A DNA stretch of 64,000 nt from the NCBI GenBank assembly GCA_910577555.1, contig CAJTLF010000002.1, forward strand, positions 69,367 to 133,366, given 5' to 3'. The notes beneath the pieces were generated by a model. That model did not search any database. It was not told the origin of the DNA and worked only from the letters and a program-made list of their open reading frames with translations. The stretch is from an uncultured Christensenella sp. GTDB taxonomy: Bacteria; Bacillota; Clostridia; Christensenellales; Borkfalkiaceae. Below are positions 54,123-61,614 of this stretch, piece by piece (within the stretch, counting starts at the first letter, position 1; each line of letters opens with the position of its first letter). The position numbers and the translations under genes are program-made.

Positions 54123-56303
54123 ATGATATATTTTGATAAACTATCGGATGGCTTTATATTAGGCGGCAAAAATTACAGCTATGCAATGTTTGTGAACAGG
54201 GCGGGCTATCTGCAACATTTGTATTACGGAAAAAAGATAGGAGAAAGCGACCTTGCGTTTTTAATAAAGACGCAGGGCGAAAAGCTTTCCCCCAATCCCG
54301 AAGATATAAATGCGGATATGTTAACGGATTGTATGCCTTCGGAGTGCGGCTTCTTCGGACGGGGCGATTTCCGTTCGGCAACGGTAATTGCGGAAAGAGA
54401 AGACGGCTCGGTTATGAGTTCATTCAAATACGTTAAACACGCCATATCCGGGGGTGTAGCGCGTATAAAAGGTCAGCCTTGCGTAAGAAAAGCCGATAAT
54501 ACCTTGACTATAACATTAAAAGACGATTTTTCGGATATCGAGATAGATTTGAATTATTCGGTGTCGGACAACTCGGATGTGTTAATAAAAAACACGGAAA
54601 TACGAAATACCGGAAAGACGTGTATAAAGCTAAAAAAGGCGTTCTCGTTTTGTACGAATTTGCCCGATATTGATAAACAGTATTCCGCGCTTAGGCTTGC
54701 GGGTAGTTGGGCAAGCGAAAGAAGACCCGTAATTACTCCGCTTGCGGAAGGAACGCTGAGGATAGAATCGACGCGCGGATATTCTTCGCACCAAATGAAT
54801 CCGTTTATGGCAATACTTGCTGACAGTTGCACCGAAAACAGCGGCGAGTGTTACGGCTTTAACCTGTTGTACAGCGGCTCGTTCGCGATTACGGCGGAGG
54901 TTTCAAGCAATAAAAGCGTAAGGGTTCAAGGCGGAATCAACGACTATCTTTTTGGTTGGGAGTTAGACGGCGGCGAGAGTTTTATAACTCCGCAAACCGC
55001 ATTGTGTTATTCGGCGGAGGGGCTTGGCGGACTGTCGCGGGCATATCACGACTTTTTCCGCGAATACGTAATAGACCCGAAGCGCGTATGCGAACGCAGA
55101 CCCATAGTTATAAACAATTGGGAAGCTACTTATTTCAATTTCGATAACGAAAAACTGTTTGCTATTATAGATGAGGCGGCAAAGCTCGGGATAGACACGT
55201 TCGTTCTGGACGACGGCTGGTTCGGGAAGCGGGACGACGATAAAAGCGGCTTGGGCGATTGGTTCGTAAATAATAAAAAACTCAAAGGCGGATTAAAGCC
55301 CGTAATAGACCGTTGCAAGAAAAACGGAATGAAATTCGGTTTATGGTTCGAGCCGGAAATGATATCCGAAGATAGCGACTTATACCGCGCGCATCCCGAT
55401 TGGGCGATAAAGAAAGAGGGCGTAGAGCCTTGCCGTGGCAGAAATCAATTAGTTCTTGATTTCACAAGAAAGGAAATAGTTGATTACGTTTTTAATGCGG
55501 TAAGTAAAGTTTTAAAAGAAAACGATATTTCTTACGTAAAGTGGGATAAAAACAGAGATATAACCGAAAACTTTTCGGCAAGTTTGCTCGCGGACAGACA
55601 GGGCGAGTTTTTGCACCGCTATACGCTCGGCTTTTACGACCTTGCCGAAAGGCTTACTTCCGCTTTCCCCGACGTGTTTTTCGAAGGGTGCGCGGGCGGC
55701 GGCGGAAGGTTCGACGGGGGAGCTTTGTATTATTTCCCGCAGATATGGACGAGCGACGACACGGACGGCTTAGAACGCACCAAGATACAGTGGGGGACGT
55801 CTATGTGTTATCCCGTAAGCGCTATGAGCTGCCACGTATCGGCTTGTCCCAACCACCAGACGCAAAGAATTACGCCATTCAAGACCCGCGGAGCGATAGC
55901 CTCGCTTGGCGCAACGGGATATGAATTGGATTTGACCAAACTTACAGCGGAAGAGAAAGAACAAGTAAAAGAGCAGATAGCAAATTACAAGCGCATAGAC
56001 GGACTTGTGTTAAATGGTGATTTGTTCAGACTTGCAAACCCGTTCGAAACTAATTATTTTTGTGAAATGATAGTAGCGAAAGATAAAACAGAAGCCTATG
56101 TTGTGGGTGAGAGATTTCGTGGCGACCCGTGCGACCACGACAGATTATTAAAGTTAAACGGGCTTGACGAAAACAAGACTTATACTATAAAAGAGCTTGG
56201 CGTTACGGCAAGCGGCAAGGCTTTAATGAGCGCGGGAGTACATTATCCGCGTTTGCCCGACTGCGGCAGTTGGATATGGTATATAGGTGAGACAGAGCAA
56301 TGA
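54123..56303 (+). CDS. GH36 alpha-galactosidase
   Basis: 726 aa, cytoplasmic. The N-terminal beta-supersandwich is followed by a barrel with LDDGWFGKR, the nucleophile in KWDKNR (Asp475), ENFEG-type EGCAGGGGRFD, and the acid/base in TSDDTD (Asp545). The 70-residue spacing of the two catalytic Asp residues agrees with characterised GH36 enzymes. Cleaves terminal alpha-galactose, or alpha-GalNAc in some relatives. AAGGA precedes the ATG; the stop overlaps the next start (ATGA). Confidence 0.95.
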   Translation: MIYFDKLSDGFILGGKNYSYAMFVNRAGYLQHLYYGKKIGESDLAFLIKTQGEKLSPNPEDINADMLTDCMPSECGFFGRGDFRSATVIAEREDGSVMSSFKYVKHAISGGVARIKGQPCVRKADNTLTITLKDDFSDIEIDLNYSVSDNSDVLIKNTEIRNTGKTCIKLKKAFSFCTNLPDIDKQYSALRLAGSWASERRPVITPLAEGTLRIESTRGYSSHQMNPFMAILADSCTENSGECYGFNLLYSGSFAITAEVSSNKSVRVQGGINDYLFGWELDGGESFITPQTALCYSAEGLGGLSRAYHDFFREYVIDPKRVCERRPIVINNWEATYFNFDNEKLFAIIDEAAKLGIDTFVLDDGWFGKRDDDKSGLGDWFVNNKKLKGGLKPVIDRCKKNGMKFGLWFEPEMISEDSDLYRAHPDWAIKKEGVEPCRGRNQLVLDFTRKEIVDYVFNAVSKVLKENDISYVKWDKNRDITENFSASLLADRQGEFLHRYTLGFYDLAERLTSAFPDVFFEGCAGGGGRFDGGALYYFPQIWTSDDTDGLERTKIQWGTSMCYPVSAMSCHVSACPNHQTQRITPFKTRGAIASLGATGYELDLTKLTAEEKEQVKEQIANYKRIDGLVLNGDLFRLANPFETNYFCEMIVAKDKTEAYVVGERFRGDPCDHDRLLKLNGLDENKTYTIKELGVTASGKALMSAGVHYPRLPDCGSWIWYIGETEQ

Positions 56304-58000
56304 AATTAGAAAGAAAAGAATACCCCCGCCCTCAATTCAGGCGCGACATATGGCAGAGCCTGAACGGCGAATGGGAGTTCGGGTTCGGTGATAAGCAAAA
56401 TTATGACCGTAGAATAAACGTACCGTTTTCGTATCAGTGGCAGGCGAGCGGAATTGGCGACACGTCGGTACACGATACAATTTGGTATCGCCGTAAATTT
56501 ATAGTGAGCGAAAAAAACAAGCGCGCGCTGTTGTGCTTTACCGTCTCGGACTACGAAACGGACGTGTGGGTGAACGGCAACCACGTTATAAAGCATATCG
56601 GCGGGTTCACGCCCTTTTATGCGGATATAACCGAATATTTAAAGGAAGGCGAAAACGAGATAGTGGTGCGCTGTATAGACACGCTTGAAACGGCGGTGCC
56701 GCGAGGAAAGCAGAGCTGGACGGGCGAACAGTTTTCTTGTTTCTATTATCCTAATACCGGGATATGGGGCAGTGTCTGGATAGAGTTTTTCGGCGTGGAC
56801 TGCATAGAAAATTATTCGTTGCAGTCGGATATCGACAACCGCAGAGTTTACGGCTACATAGAAACGCTATACGGTAAAGCGGACGAAGCTGAAATTACTT
56901 TGACTTTTAAAGATAAAGTAATAAAGAAACAGCGTATAAGTTTAGACGGCAAGCGAACGAGATACAGCATAAGCCTTGCGGACAACGCGTTCGACTTCGG
57001 CGAGCTTTTGTGGTGGGTGGATAAACCCAATCTCATAAACGTAGATTACGTTTTATATAAAGACGGTAAAGTCAGCGACAGCGCGCACGCGAGAATAGGT
57101 TTAAGAAAAATAAGCGTAGAAAACGGCAAAATTTATTTAAACGACAGACCGCTTTTCCAACGGCTGATATTAGACCAGGGCTATTGGATAGAGAGCGGAC
57201 TTACTCCGCCGAGCGTTGAGGCGTTGAAGAAGGATATAGAGATTTCAAAGGCAATGGGTTTTAACGGCGCGAGGAAACACCAGAAGTTAGAAGACCCCTA
57301 TTTTTATTATTATGCGGAAGAGCTTGGCTTTCTGGTCTGGGCGGAAATGCCGTCCGCGTACACTTTCTGCGACAGAGAGGTAAAGGCAATCACCGCCGAA
57401 TGGCAGGAGATAGTAAACGTAGCTAAGAACTTTACAAGCGTAATAGCGTACGTTCCGTTGAACGAAAGCTGGGGTGCGAGAGAAATCAAAACAAACAAAT
57501 CCCAGCAGAACTTTGCCAGAAGTCTTTATTATCTTACTAAAAGTCTGGACGATACAAGGCTTGTATCCACGAACGACGGGTTTGAAAATATCGAAGAGAG
57601 CGACATTCTGTCGATACACGACTACGAAATTAAAAGCGCGGAAGAATTCCCGATAAAGTATAACGGAAATTACGACGGTATGCACCCGCAGGGCTGGGCG
57701 CTGTTTGCGGACGGGCACAGCTATAAAGGACAGCCCGTGCTGCTTACCGAGTTCGGCGGGATAGCGTTTGTAAACGAGGCGAACGGCGAAACTTGGGGTT
57801 ACGGCAACGGCGCAAAGAATGCAGATGACCTGTGCGAGAGGCTTGAACAGCTTATAAAAGGCATTGCGAAAACGGAGTTTCAGGGATACTGTTATACCCA
57901 GCTCACCGACGTGCAGTTGGAGGTAAACGGGCTTTTATATGCTGACCGTACTCCTAAGGTTGCCGTTGATAGACTTAAAAAGATTTTCGAAAATAAATAA
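56300..58000 (+). CDS. GH2 family beta-glycosidase, short form
   Basis: 566 aa. A sugar-binding jelly roll (LNGEWEFGF at 21) and immunoglobulin-like domain precede a barrel with the acid/base in PLNESWG (Glu389) and the nucleophile in LLTEFGG (Glu484). The absence of further C-terminal domains makes it much shorter than LacZ, like many gut Clostridia GH2 proteins. Likely beta-galactosidase or a related activity. Translationally coupled to GH36; the HAD gene starts at the base after its stop. Confidence 0.92.
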   Translation: MKLERKEYPRPQFRRDIWQSLNGEWEFGFGDKQNYDRRINVPFSYQWQASGIGDTSVHDTIWYRRKFIVSEKNKRALLCFTVSDYETDVWVNGNHVIKHIGGFTPFYADITEYLKEGENEIVVRCIDTLETAVPRGKQSWTGEQFSCFYYPNTGIWGSVWIEFFGVDCIENYSLQSDIDNRRVYGYIETLYGKADEAEITLTFKDKVIKKQRISLDGKRTRYSISLADNAFDFGELLWWVDKPNLINVDYVLYKDGKVSDSAHARIGLRKISVENGKIYLNDRPLFQRLILDQGYWIESGLTPPSVEALKKDIEISKAMGFNGARKHQKLEDPYFYYYAEELGFLVWAEMPSAYTFCDREVKAITAEWQEIVNVAKNFTSVIAYVPLNESWGAREIKTNKSQQNFARSLYYLTKSLDDTRLVSTNDGFENIEESDILSIHDYEIKSAEEFPIKYNGNYDGMHPQGWALFADGHSYKGQPVLLTEFGGIAFVNEANGETWGYGNGAKNADDLCERLEQLIKGIAKTEFQGYCYTQLTDVQLEVNGLLYADRTPKVAVDRLKKIFENK

Positions 58001-58651
58001 ATGGGACTATCCGAATTTATAAAAACAAACAATATCAAGGGTGCAATTTTCGATATGGACGGAACGCTCACCGACTCTATGGGGAGATGGAGTGAAATTT
58101 ACGCTATGCTTATAGATTATCTTAAAATCGAGCTTCCGCAGGGTTTTACAATGAAAGTCAATCATATACCCATGCGCAAGCGGGTGGGTGAAATTCTGAA
58201 GTTATTATCGCTTGATTTCTGTGAAGAAGAAGTCTATTCGTTTTGGATTGAAAAAACCGTTGAATATTACAATAAGGACTTTAAAACAAAGCCGTACATG
58301 CTTGAAGCGTTAAAAACTCTAAAAGAGCAAAACGTTGTTATGGCAATCGCTACGGCAAGCGATATACGTTGTGCCGAAGCGTTTATAAAAAGCAATAATT
58401 TAACCGAATATATCAGTATTATTACGGGGTTGGAAGAAGTCAGTCGCCCGAAAAGCTATCCCGATATATATTTGAAAGCAGCAAAAAGACTCAGCGTTGA
58501 CCCTTCGGAATGTATAGTTTTCGAGGACGCGCTAACTGCAATAAAAGCGGCAAAGGTCGGCGGGTTCTTGGTTTGCGGCGTGCAGGACGACAGCTCCGGA
58601 TGTGACGAAGAACAAATTAAAAAAATATCAAATTTTATTATGGGTTTTTGA
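58001..58651 (+). CDS. HAD-superfamily sugar phosphatase / beta-phosphoglucomutase-like
   Basis: 216 aa. Motif I FDMDGTLTDS (Asp18, Asp20), a helical cap, ATASD, and the C-terminal RPKSYPDIYLKA / VFEDALTAIKAA motifs of subfamily IA. It may dephosphorylate or isomerise a sugar phosphate produced by the glycan locus. The start directly abuts the GH2 stop with no separate ribosome-binding site, indicating coupling. Confidence 0.88.
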   Translation: MGLSEFIKTNNIKGAIFDMDGTLTDSMGRWSEIYAMLIDYLKIELPQGFTMKVNHIPMRKRVGEILKLLSLDFCEEEVYSFWIEKTVEYYNKDFKTKPYMLEALKTLKEQNVVMAIATASDIRCAEAFIKSNNLTEYISIITGLEEVSRPKSYPDIYLKAAKRLSVDPSECIVFEDALTAIKAAKVGGFLVCGVQDDSSGCDEEQIKKISNFIMGF

Positions 58652-58653
58652 AT

Positions 58654-59328
58654 ATGTCTGCTAAAATGATAGCGCACCGCGGTTTGAGCGGTATGGAAAC
58701 GGAGAATACGTTGGCGGCTTTCGAAGCGGCTTGTAAACGTCTTTTTTACGGTATAGAAACGGACGTGCACGTTACAAAAGACGGAAAGTATATAATATTC
58801 CACGATGAATGTACGGGTAGGCTATGCGAGAAAAATTTAATTATCGAAGAGACTGATTTTGAAATTTTGCGTTCTTTAAAGTTTAAAGACGGCATATCCG
58901 AAATGCCGGCGTTGTCAGAGTATTTACAAGTGATTTCCCGTTATAAAAAAGTTGCGGTAATCGAGCTGAAAAAATCTATGCGTGAAAGTAACATTGAGGA
59001 AATTATAGAAATCTGCAAACAGGAGTATACGCTTGATAAAATAATTTTTATTTCGTTTGATTTTGAAAATCTCGTCGCTGTACGCAAGCTTTTACCTAAA
59101 CAGAAAATACAATTTCTGACGGAAAAATTCGACGACGGGCTGATAAAATCGCTGAAAGAATACGGGTTTGATTTGGATATACGTTACGACTTGCTTACGA
59201 AAGAAAAAATAAAAGAGTTTCACGAAAGTAATATTGCAATCAACTGTTGGACGTGTGACGACATTCAAAAAGCCGAAGAATTGATTGGTTTTGGGGTTGA
59301 CTTTATTACAACCAATATACTTGATTAA
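58654..59328 (+). CDS. Glycerophosphodiester phosphodiesterase
   Basis: 224 aa. The N-terminal MIAHRG, ENTLAAFEAA, GIETDVHVTKDG and HDE motifs define the metal-dependent GDPD family. There is no signal peptide, so cytosolic. It may act on glycerophosphodiesters from lipids or teichoic-acid-like polymers; the link to the glycan locus is positional. ATG at 58654 preferred over an in-frame TTG at 58648 inside the previous gene. It marks the right end of the locus, just before a mobile element. Confidence 0.9.
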   Translation: MSAKMIAHRGLSGMETENTLAAFEAACKRLFYGIETDVHVTKDGKYIIFHDECTGRLCEKNLIIEETDFEILRSLKFKDGISEMPALSEYLQVISRYKKVAVIELKKSMRESNIEEIIEICKQEYTLDKIIFISFDFENLVAVRKLLPKQKIQFLTEKFDDGLIKSLKEYGFDLDIRYDLLTKEKIKEFHESNIAINCWTCDDIQKAEELIGFGVDFITTNILD

Positions 59329-59335
59329 GAATGCA

Positions 59336-59349
59336 AAGATTATAAATAC
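59336..59349 (+). repeat. Left copy of a 13-14 bp direct repeat flanking the RNA-like region
   Basis: AAGATTATAAATAC; matches AAGATATAAATAC at 59755-59767 with one T missing. Confidence 0.45.
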
Positions 59350-59351
59350 AA

Positions 59352-59712
59352 TGTAACTGCGGCAGGCAGGATAAACGTAATAGGTGACACATAGACTATT
59401 GCGTGGTATTGTACCCTTCGGGGTAGGAGTTCTGCGGTGGACGAAGTCCGTCCCCAGAAGGCAGAAGGTTTTAGGTGTAAAGTCGCCCGCGCCTTAGCTT
59501 ACGAATGGAGCGTAGGTTTTTTAAGTGTACGCAAAAATCCGCAAGCCGTGATAGGCTTTTATAAGTATACAATTTTTTCGGAAAACGAGGTATCTTTTGA
59601 GCTAAAACTATGCAAACAATCTTATAGAATGGCTAACCACCATAGAGCAATTTGAAGTTGCTAAATACGGTTAGAAGTCGGTGATACGTTACAGTTTCAG
59701 CGGCTTTTTTCG
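59352..59712 (+). ncRNA. Candidate structured non-coding RNA, about 360 nt, family not identified
   Basis: No supported protein reads through this stretch, but it has many helices in order: closing TGTAAC (59352-59357)/GTTACA (59688-59693); TACCC-TTCG-GGGTA (59412-59425); TTCTGC/GCAGAA (59430-59435/59461-59466) enclosing GGAC-GAA-GTCC; CTTACG/CGTAGG (59498-59516); GTGTAC/GTATAC (59525-59570) enclosing AAGCC/GGCTT; CTAACC/GGTTAG (59633-59674) enclosing AGCAA/TTGCT; and a terminator-like AAGTCG/CGGCTTTTTT (59675-59710). Group II intron domain V, tmRNA, RNase P and T-box signatures are absent. A HEARO/OMEGA-type RNA is possible from general appearance, but no IscB/TnpB gene is present. Confidence 0.55.
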
Positions 59713-59754
59713 CGTCTTTTTTACGGTATCTATCCGCTCTTTCTTGCGTGGACG

Positions 59755-59767
59755 AAGATATAAATAC
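59755..59767 (+). repeat. Right copy of the direct repeat flanking the RNA-like region
   Basis: AAGATATAAATAC; see 59336-59349. The pair brackets about 405 bases containing the candidate RNA. Confidence 0.45.
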
Positions 59768-59789
59768 TAACAATACGGAGTTAAACCCA

Positions 59790-59924
59790 ATGACAATAAG
59801 ACCACCCTAATACGGTAAGCAAACGGTAAGCAAAAGCACAAGAAACGGCAAAATTGAAGTCTACCGCTCGGACGGACAAACAGGATATTCGGAGTATATC
59901 CATATCTCACTAGGCTACAAGTAG
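59790..59924 (+). pseudogene. Small accessory gene with an early in-frame TAA
   Basis: GGAG (59777-59780) and an ATG at 59790 begin MTIRPP, then TAA at 59808-59810, after which the same frame continues for 37 codons (YGKQTVSKSTRNG... to IHISLGYK) and stops at 59922-59924. The downstream part reads like a real protein. A single base change would restore a 44-aa product. Family not recognised. Confidence 0.4.
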
Positions 59925-59948
59925 CCAAGTTCGCCCTTGCAGGGGGCA
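59913..59948 (+). other. Inverted repeats upstream of the relaxase (oriT candidate)
   Basis: GGCTAC-AA-GTAGCC (59913-59926) followed by GCCC-TTGCA-GGGGGC (59933-59947), just upstream of the relaxase gene, where MobV-type elements usually carry their origin of transfer. No match to the pMV158 nick sequence was recognised. Confidence 0.35.
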
Positions 59949-59988
59949 ATTTTGTCGGTAAAACATTATTCATTGGAGGAACAGAATT

Positions 59989-61182
59989 ATAAGTTATCAG
60001 GTAGTCAGAATAGAACAATTCAATAAAGGCAGTTTAGGCAAAATCGGCGGAGAAACGGAACGCACGAGCAAGCACCACCGCAACAAGGATATAGACGGCG
60101 AGCGCACACCGCTCAATCTCTATTTTAAGAAGTCGAAAGGCGGTCTTACCGCACAATGGAAAAAGACAATGCAAGAGTTAAACGCAACTTTCCGAGAAAA
60201 GAAAGACTCTACCGCTTTTGAAGGTATGATTATCACGTCGGACACGGCGTTCTTTGAGCGGCTCGGTTGGAAGAAAAGCGAAGAAACGCCGTATGCAGTA
60301 ATGGAGTTTTTCAACCGTTGCTATGAGTTTGCATTACGGGAAATCGGCTATAAGGGAACGGACAAAAATATACTGTCAGCCGTTATCCATTTAGACGAAA
60401 AAACGCCGCATTTACAGCTCTACTACATACCCGTCGTTGACACCGCCAAAAAGAAAGTCTATGAGAAAGGCGCAGACGGAAAAGTATTGCGGAACGAAAA
60501 AGGCTCGCCTATTCAGAAGAAAGATGAACACGGCAAAAGCGTTTACGAGTATGTACCGTTGGAACAACCGAAACTTTGCAGCTCGGACTTTTGGGGCGAA
60601 CGTGGCGGGCAGTTATCCTACGGTAATTTGCAAGATAGCTTTCACGAGCAAATAGGTATTCACTACGGTTTGGATCGCGGCGAAGTCGGCTCGAACAAAA
60701 AGCATACGACAAAGTATCAATGGCAGAAAGCGCAACAAGAAGCTGAGCTTGCAAGTCTTGAACAAGAAAAAGTCCACGCCGAAGAAGTAATCGAACAGGC
60801 GCAAACAGCCGTAGAAACAAGGGATAAAGCGTTGGAAGAATTAAAACCGTTGCAGGAATATTTAGACGCTTTTCACGAAGCGATGAGCGGTAATCTTCCT
60901 TTATCGCCTACGAAGTTACGGAAGATGATTGTCGGACTTACTACCGAGTACAGGCGGCTCGAAGAAGAAAAGAAAATCACGGACAAAGACCGTGAAAACC
61001 TTTTTAGCGAGTTGCAGAAAGCCGAGCGGCGCATACCCGAATTAGAGAAGTACAAAGAGTTTGTCGCTTTTGTAAACGAGTACGCGCCCGACAAGTTAGA
61101 CGAAGCAAAGCGCACGGCAACCGAGCGCAAGAACGCACCGAAACCGCCGTTCAAATCTAAATCAAACGGTTGGCATAAGTAA
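59989..61182 (+). CDS. MobV family relaxase with ATA at the expected start codon
   Basis: 397 codons. The N-terminal relaxase domain has YQVVRIEQFNKGSLGKIGGE and KHHRNKDI, and the three-His-type motif HLDEKTPHLQL (about 134-144). The C-terminal half is a long charged coiled coil. MobV nicks oriT for conjugative mobilisation. The reading frame is open from a perfect GGAGGA (59975-59980), 8 bases before ATA-AGT-TAT-CAG, exactly where related proteins begin with Met-Ser-Tyr-Gln. The first in-frame ATG is at 60169 and would delete about 60 residues of the catalytic domain. Either AUA is used as an inefficient start or the gene is disabled. Confidence 0.8.
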   Translation: MSYQVVRIEQFNKGSLGKIGGETERTSKHHRNKDIDGERTPLNLYFKKSKGGLTAQWKKTMQELNATFREKKDSTAFEGMIITSDTAFFERLGWKKSEETPYAVMEFFNRCYEFALREIGYKGTDKNILSAVIHLDEKTPHLQLYYIPVVDTAKKKVYEKGADGKVLRNEKGSPIQKKDEHGKSVYEYVPLEQPKLCSSDFWGERGGQLSYGNLQDSFHEQIGIHYGLDRGEVGSNKKHTTKYQWQKAQQEAELASLEQEKVHAEEVIEQAQTAVETRDKALEELKPLQEYLDAFHEAMSGNLPLSPTKLRKMIVGLTTEYRRLEEEKKITDKDRENLFSELQKAERRIPELEKYKEFVAFVNEYAPDKLDEAKRTATERKNAPKPPFKSKSNGWHK

Positions 61183-61398
61183 CAACAACTAAATAAGAAA
61201 ACGAAATGACCGTGAAGAATACGTCCACAGGAATATGAGAACGAAACAGGACTTAAAGAGTAATCACGGCTTTTTTATACGGAAATTACCGTCATAGAAC
61301 GGATGGCGCAAACAGAAATAAAGTTGCGTTCAGATACGCGCATAGAGTCGCGAAAGGAAATCGAATATGAAAACTGAATATAATTAATTAAATTTTTC
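61183..61398 (+). other. Gap between relaxase and small accessory gene
   Basis: About 215 bases with only tiny frames (for example 24 codons from 61303). CCGTGA near 61210 can pair with TCACGG near 61265, followed by CTTTTTT, which may terminate relaxase transcription. Confidence 0.4.
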
Positions 61399-61410
61399 GG
61401 AGGAAATGAT

Positions 61411-61614
61411 ACGAACAAAACAACAAAACACTCAATCAAAAATATCGGTAAAAGAAAATTTGCCGTAACAAGTTATTATAATGGGGAAAAGAATATTGAT
61501 GAAATAATAACAAGAATAGCCGTTTCAAAAGCCTATGAGGATATTGAAAACGGATTAATATATAAAAATATATTTAATTCTGTCTTTGACCTTGCAAAAA
61601 GGGAGGTAATATGA
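61411..61614 (+). CDS. Small recombinase-associated protein with an ACG start
   Basis: 67 codons. GGAGGA (61399-61404) lies 6 bases before ACG-AAC-AAA. The frame (NKTTKHSIKNIGKRKF... to LAKREVI) stays open, and its TGA overlaps the recombinase ATG (ATGA). The out-of-frame ATG at 61406 stops after about 20 codons. The coupling to the recombinase resembles small accessory genes next to TnpX-type recombinases, but no family is recognised. An ATG-to-ACG change or a genuine ACG start are both possible. Confidence 0.5.
   Translation, partial: TNKTTKHSIKNIGKRKFAVTSYYNGEKNIDEIITRIAVSKAYEDIENGLIYKNIFNSVFDLAKREVI

Noticed and set aside
59437..59655. 72-codon open frame inside the RNA-like region
   Set aside because: Composition is not protein-like, there is no ribosome-binding site, and it coincides with stable helices; an RNA is the better explanation.
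59352..59712. Group II intron, tmRNA, RNase P RNA or T-box
   Set aside because: No domain V AGC...GUUC-type hairpin, no tRNA-like acceptor ends, no conserved RNase P core and no T-box AGGGTGGNACCGCG motif could be found.
60169..61182. ATG at 60169 as the real relaxase start
   Set aside because: It would remove conserved relaxase residues encoded in frame from 59989, and it has no ribosome-binding site, whereas 59989 has a perfect one.
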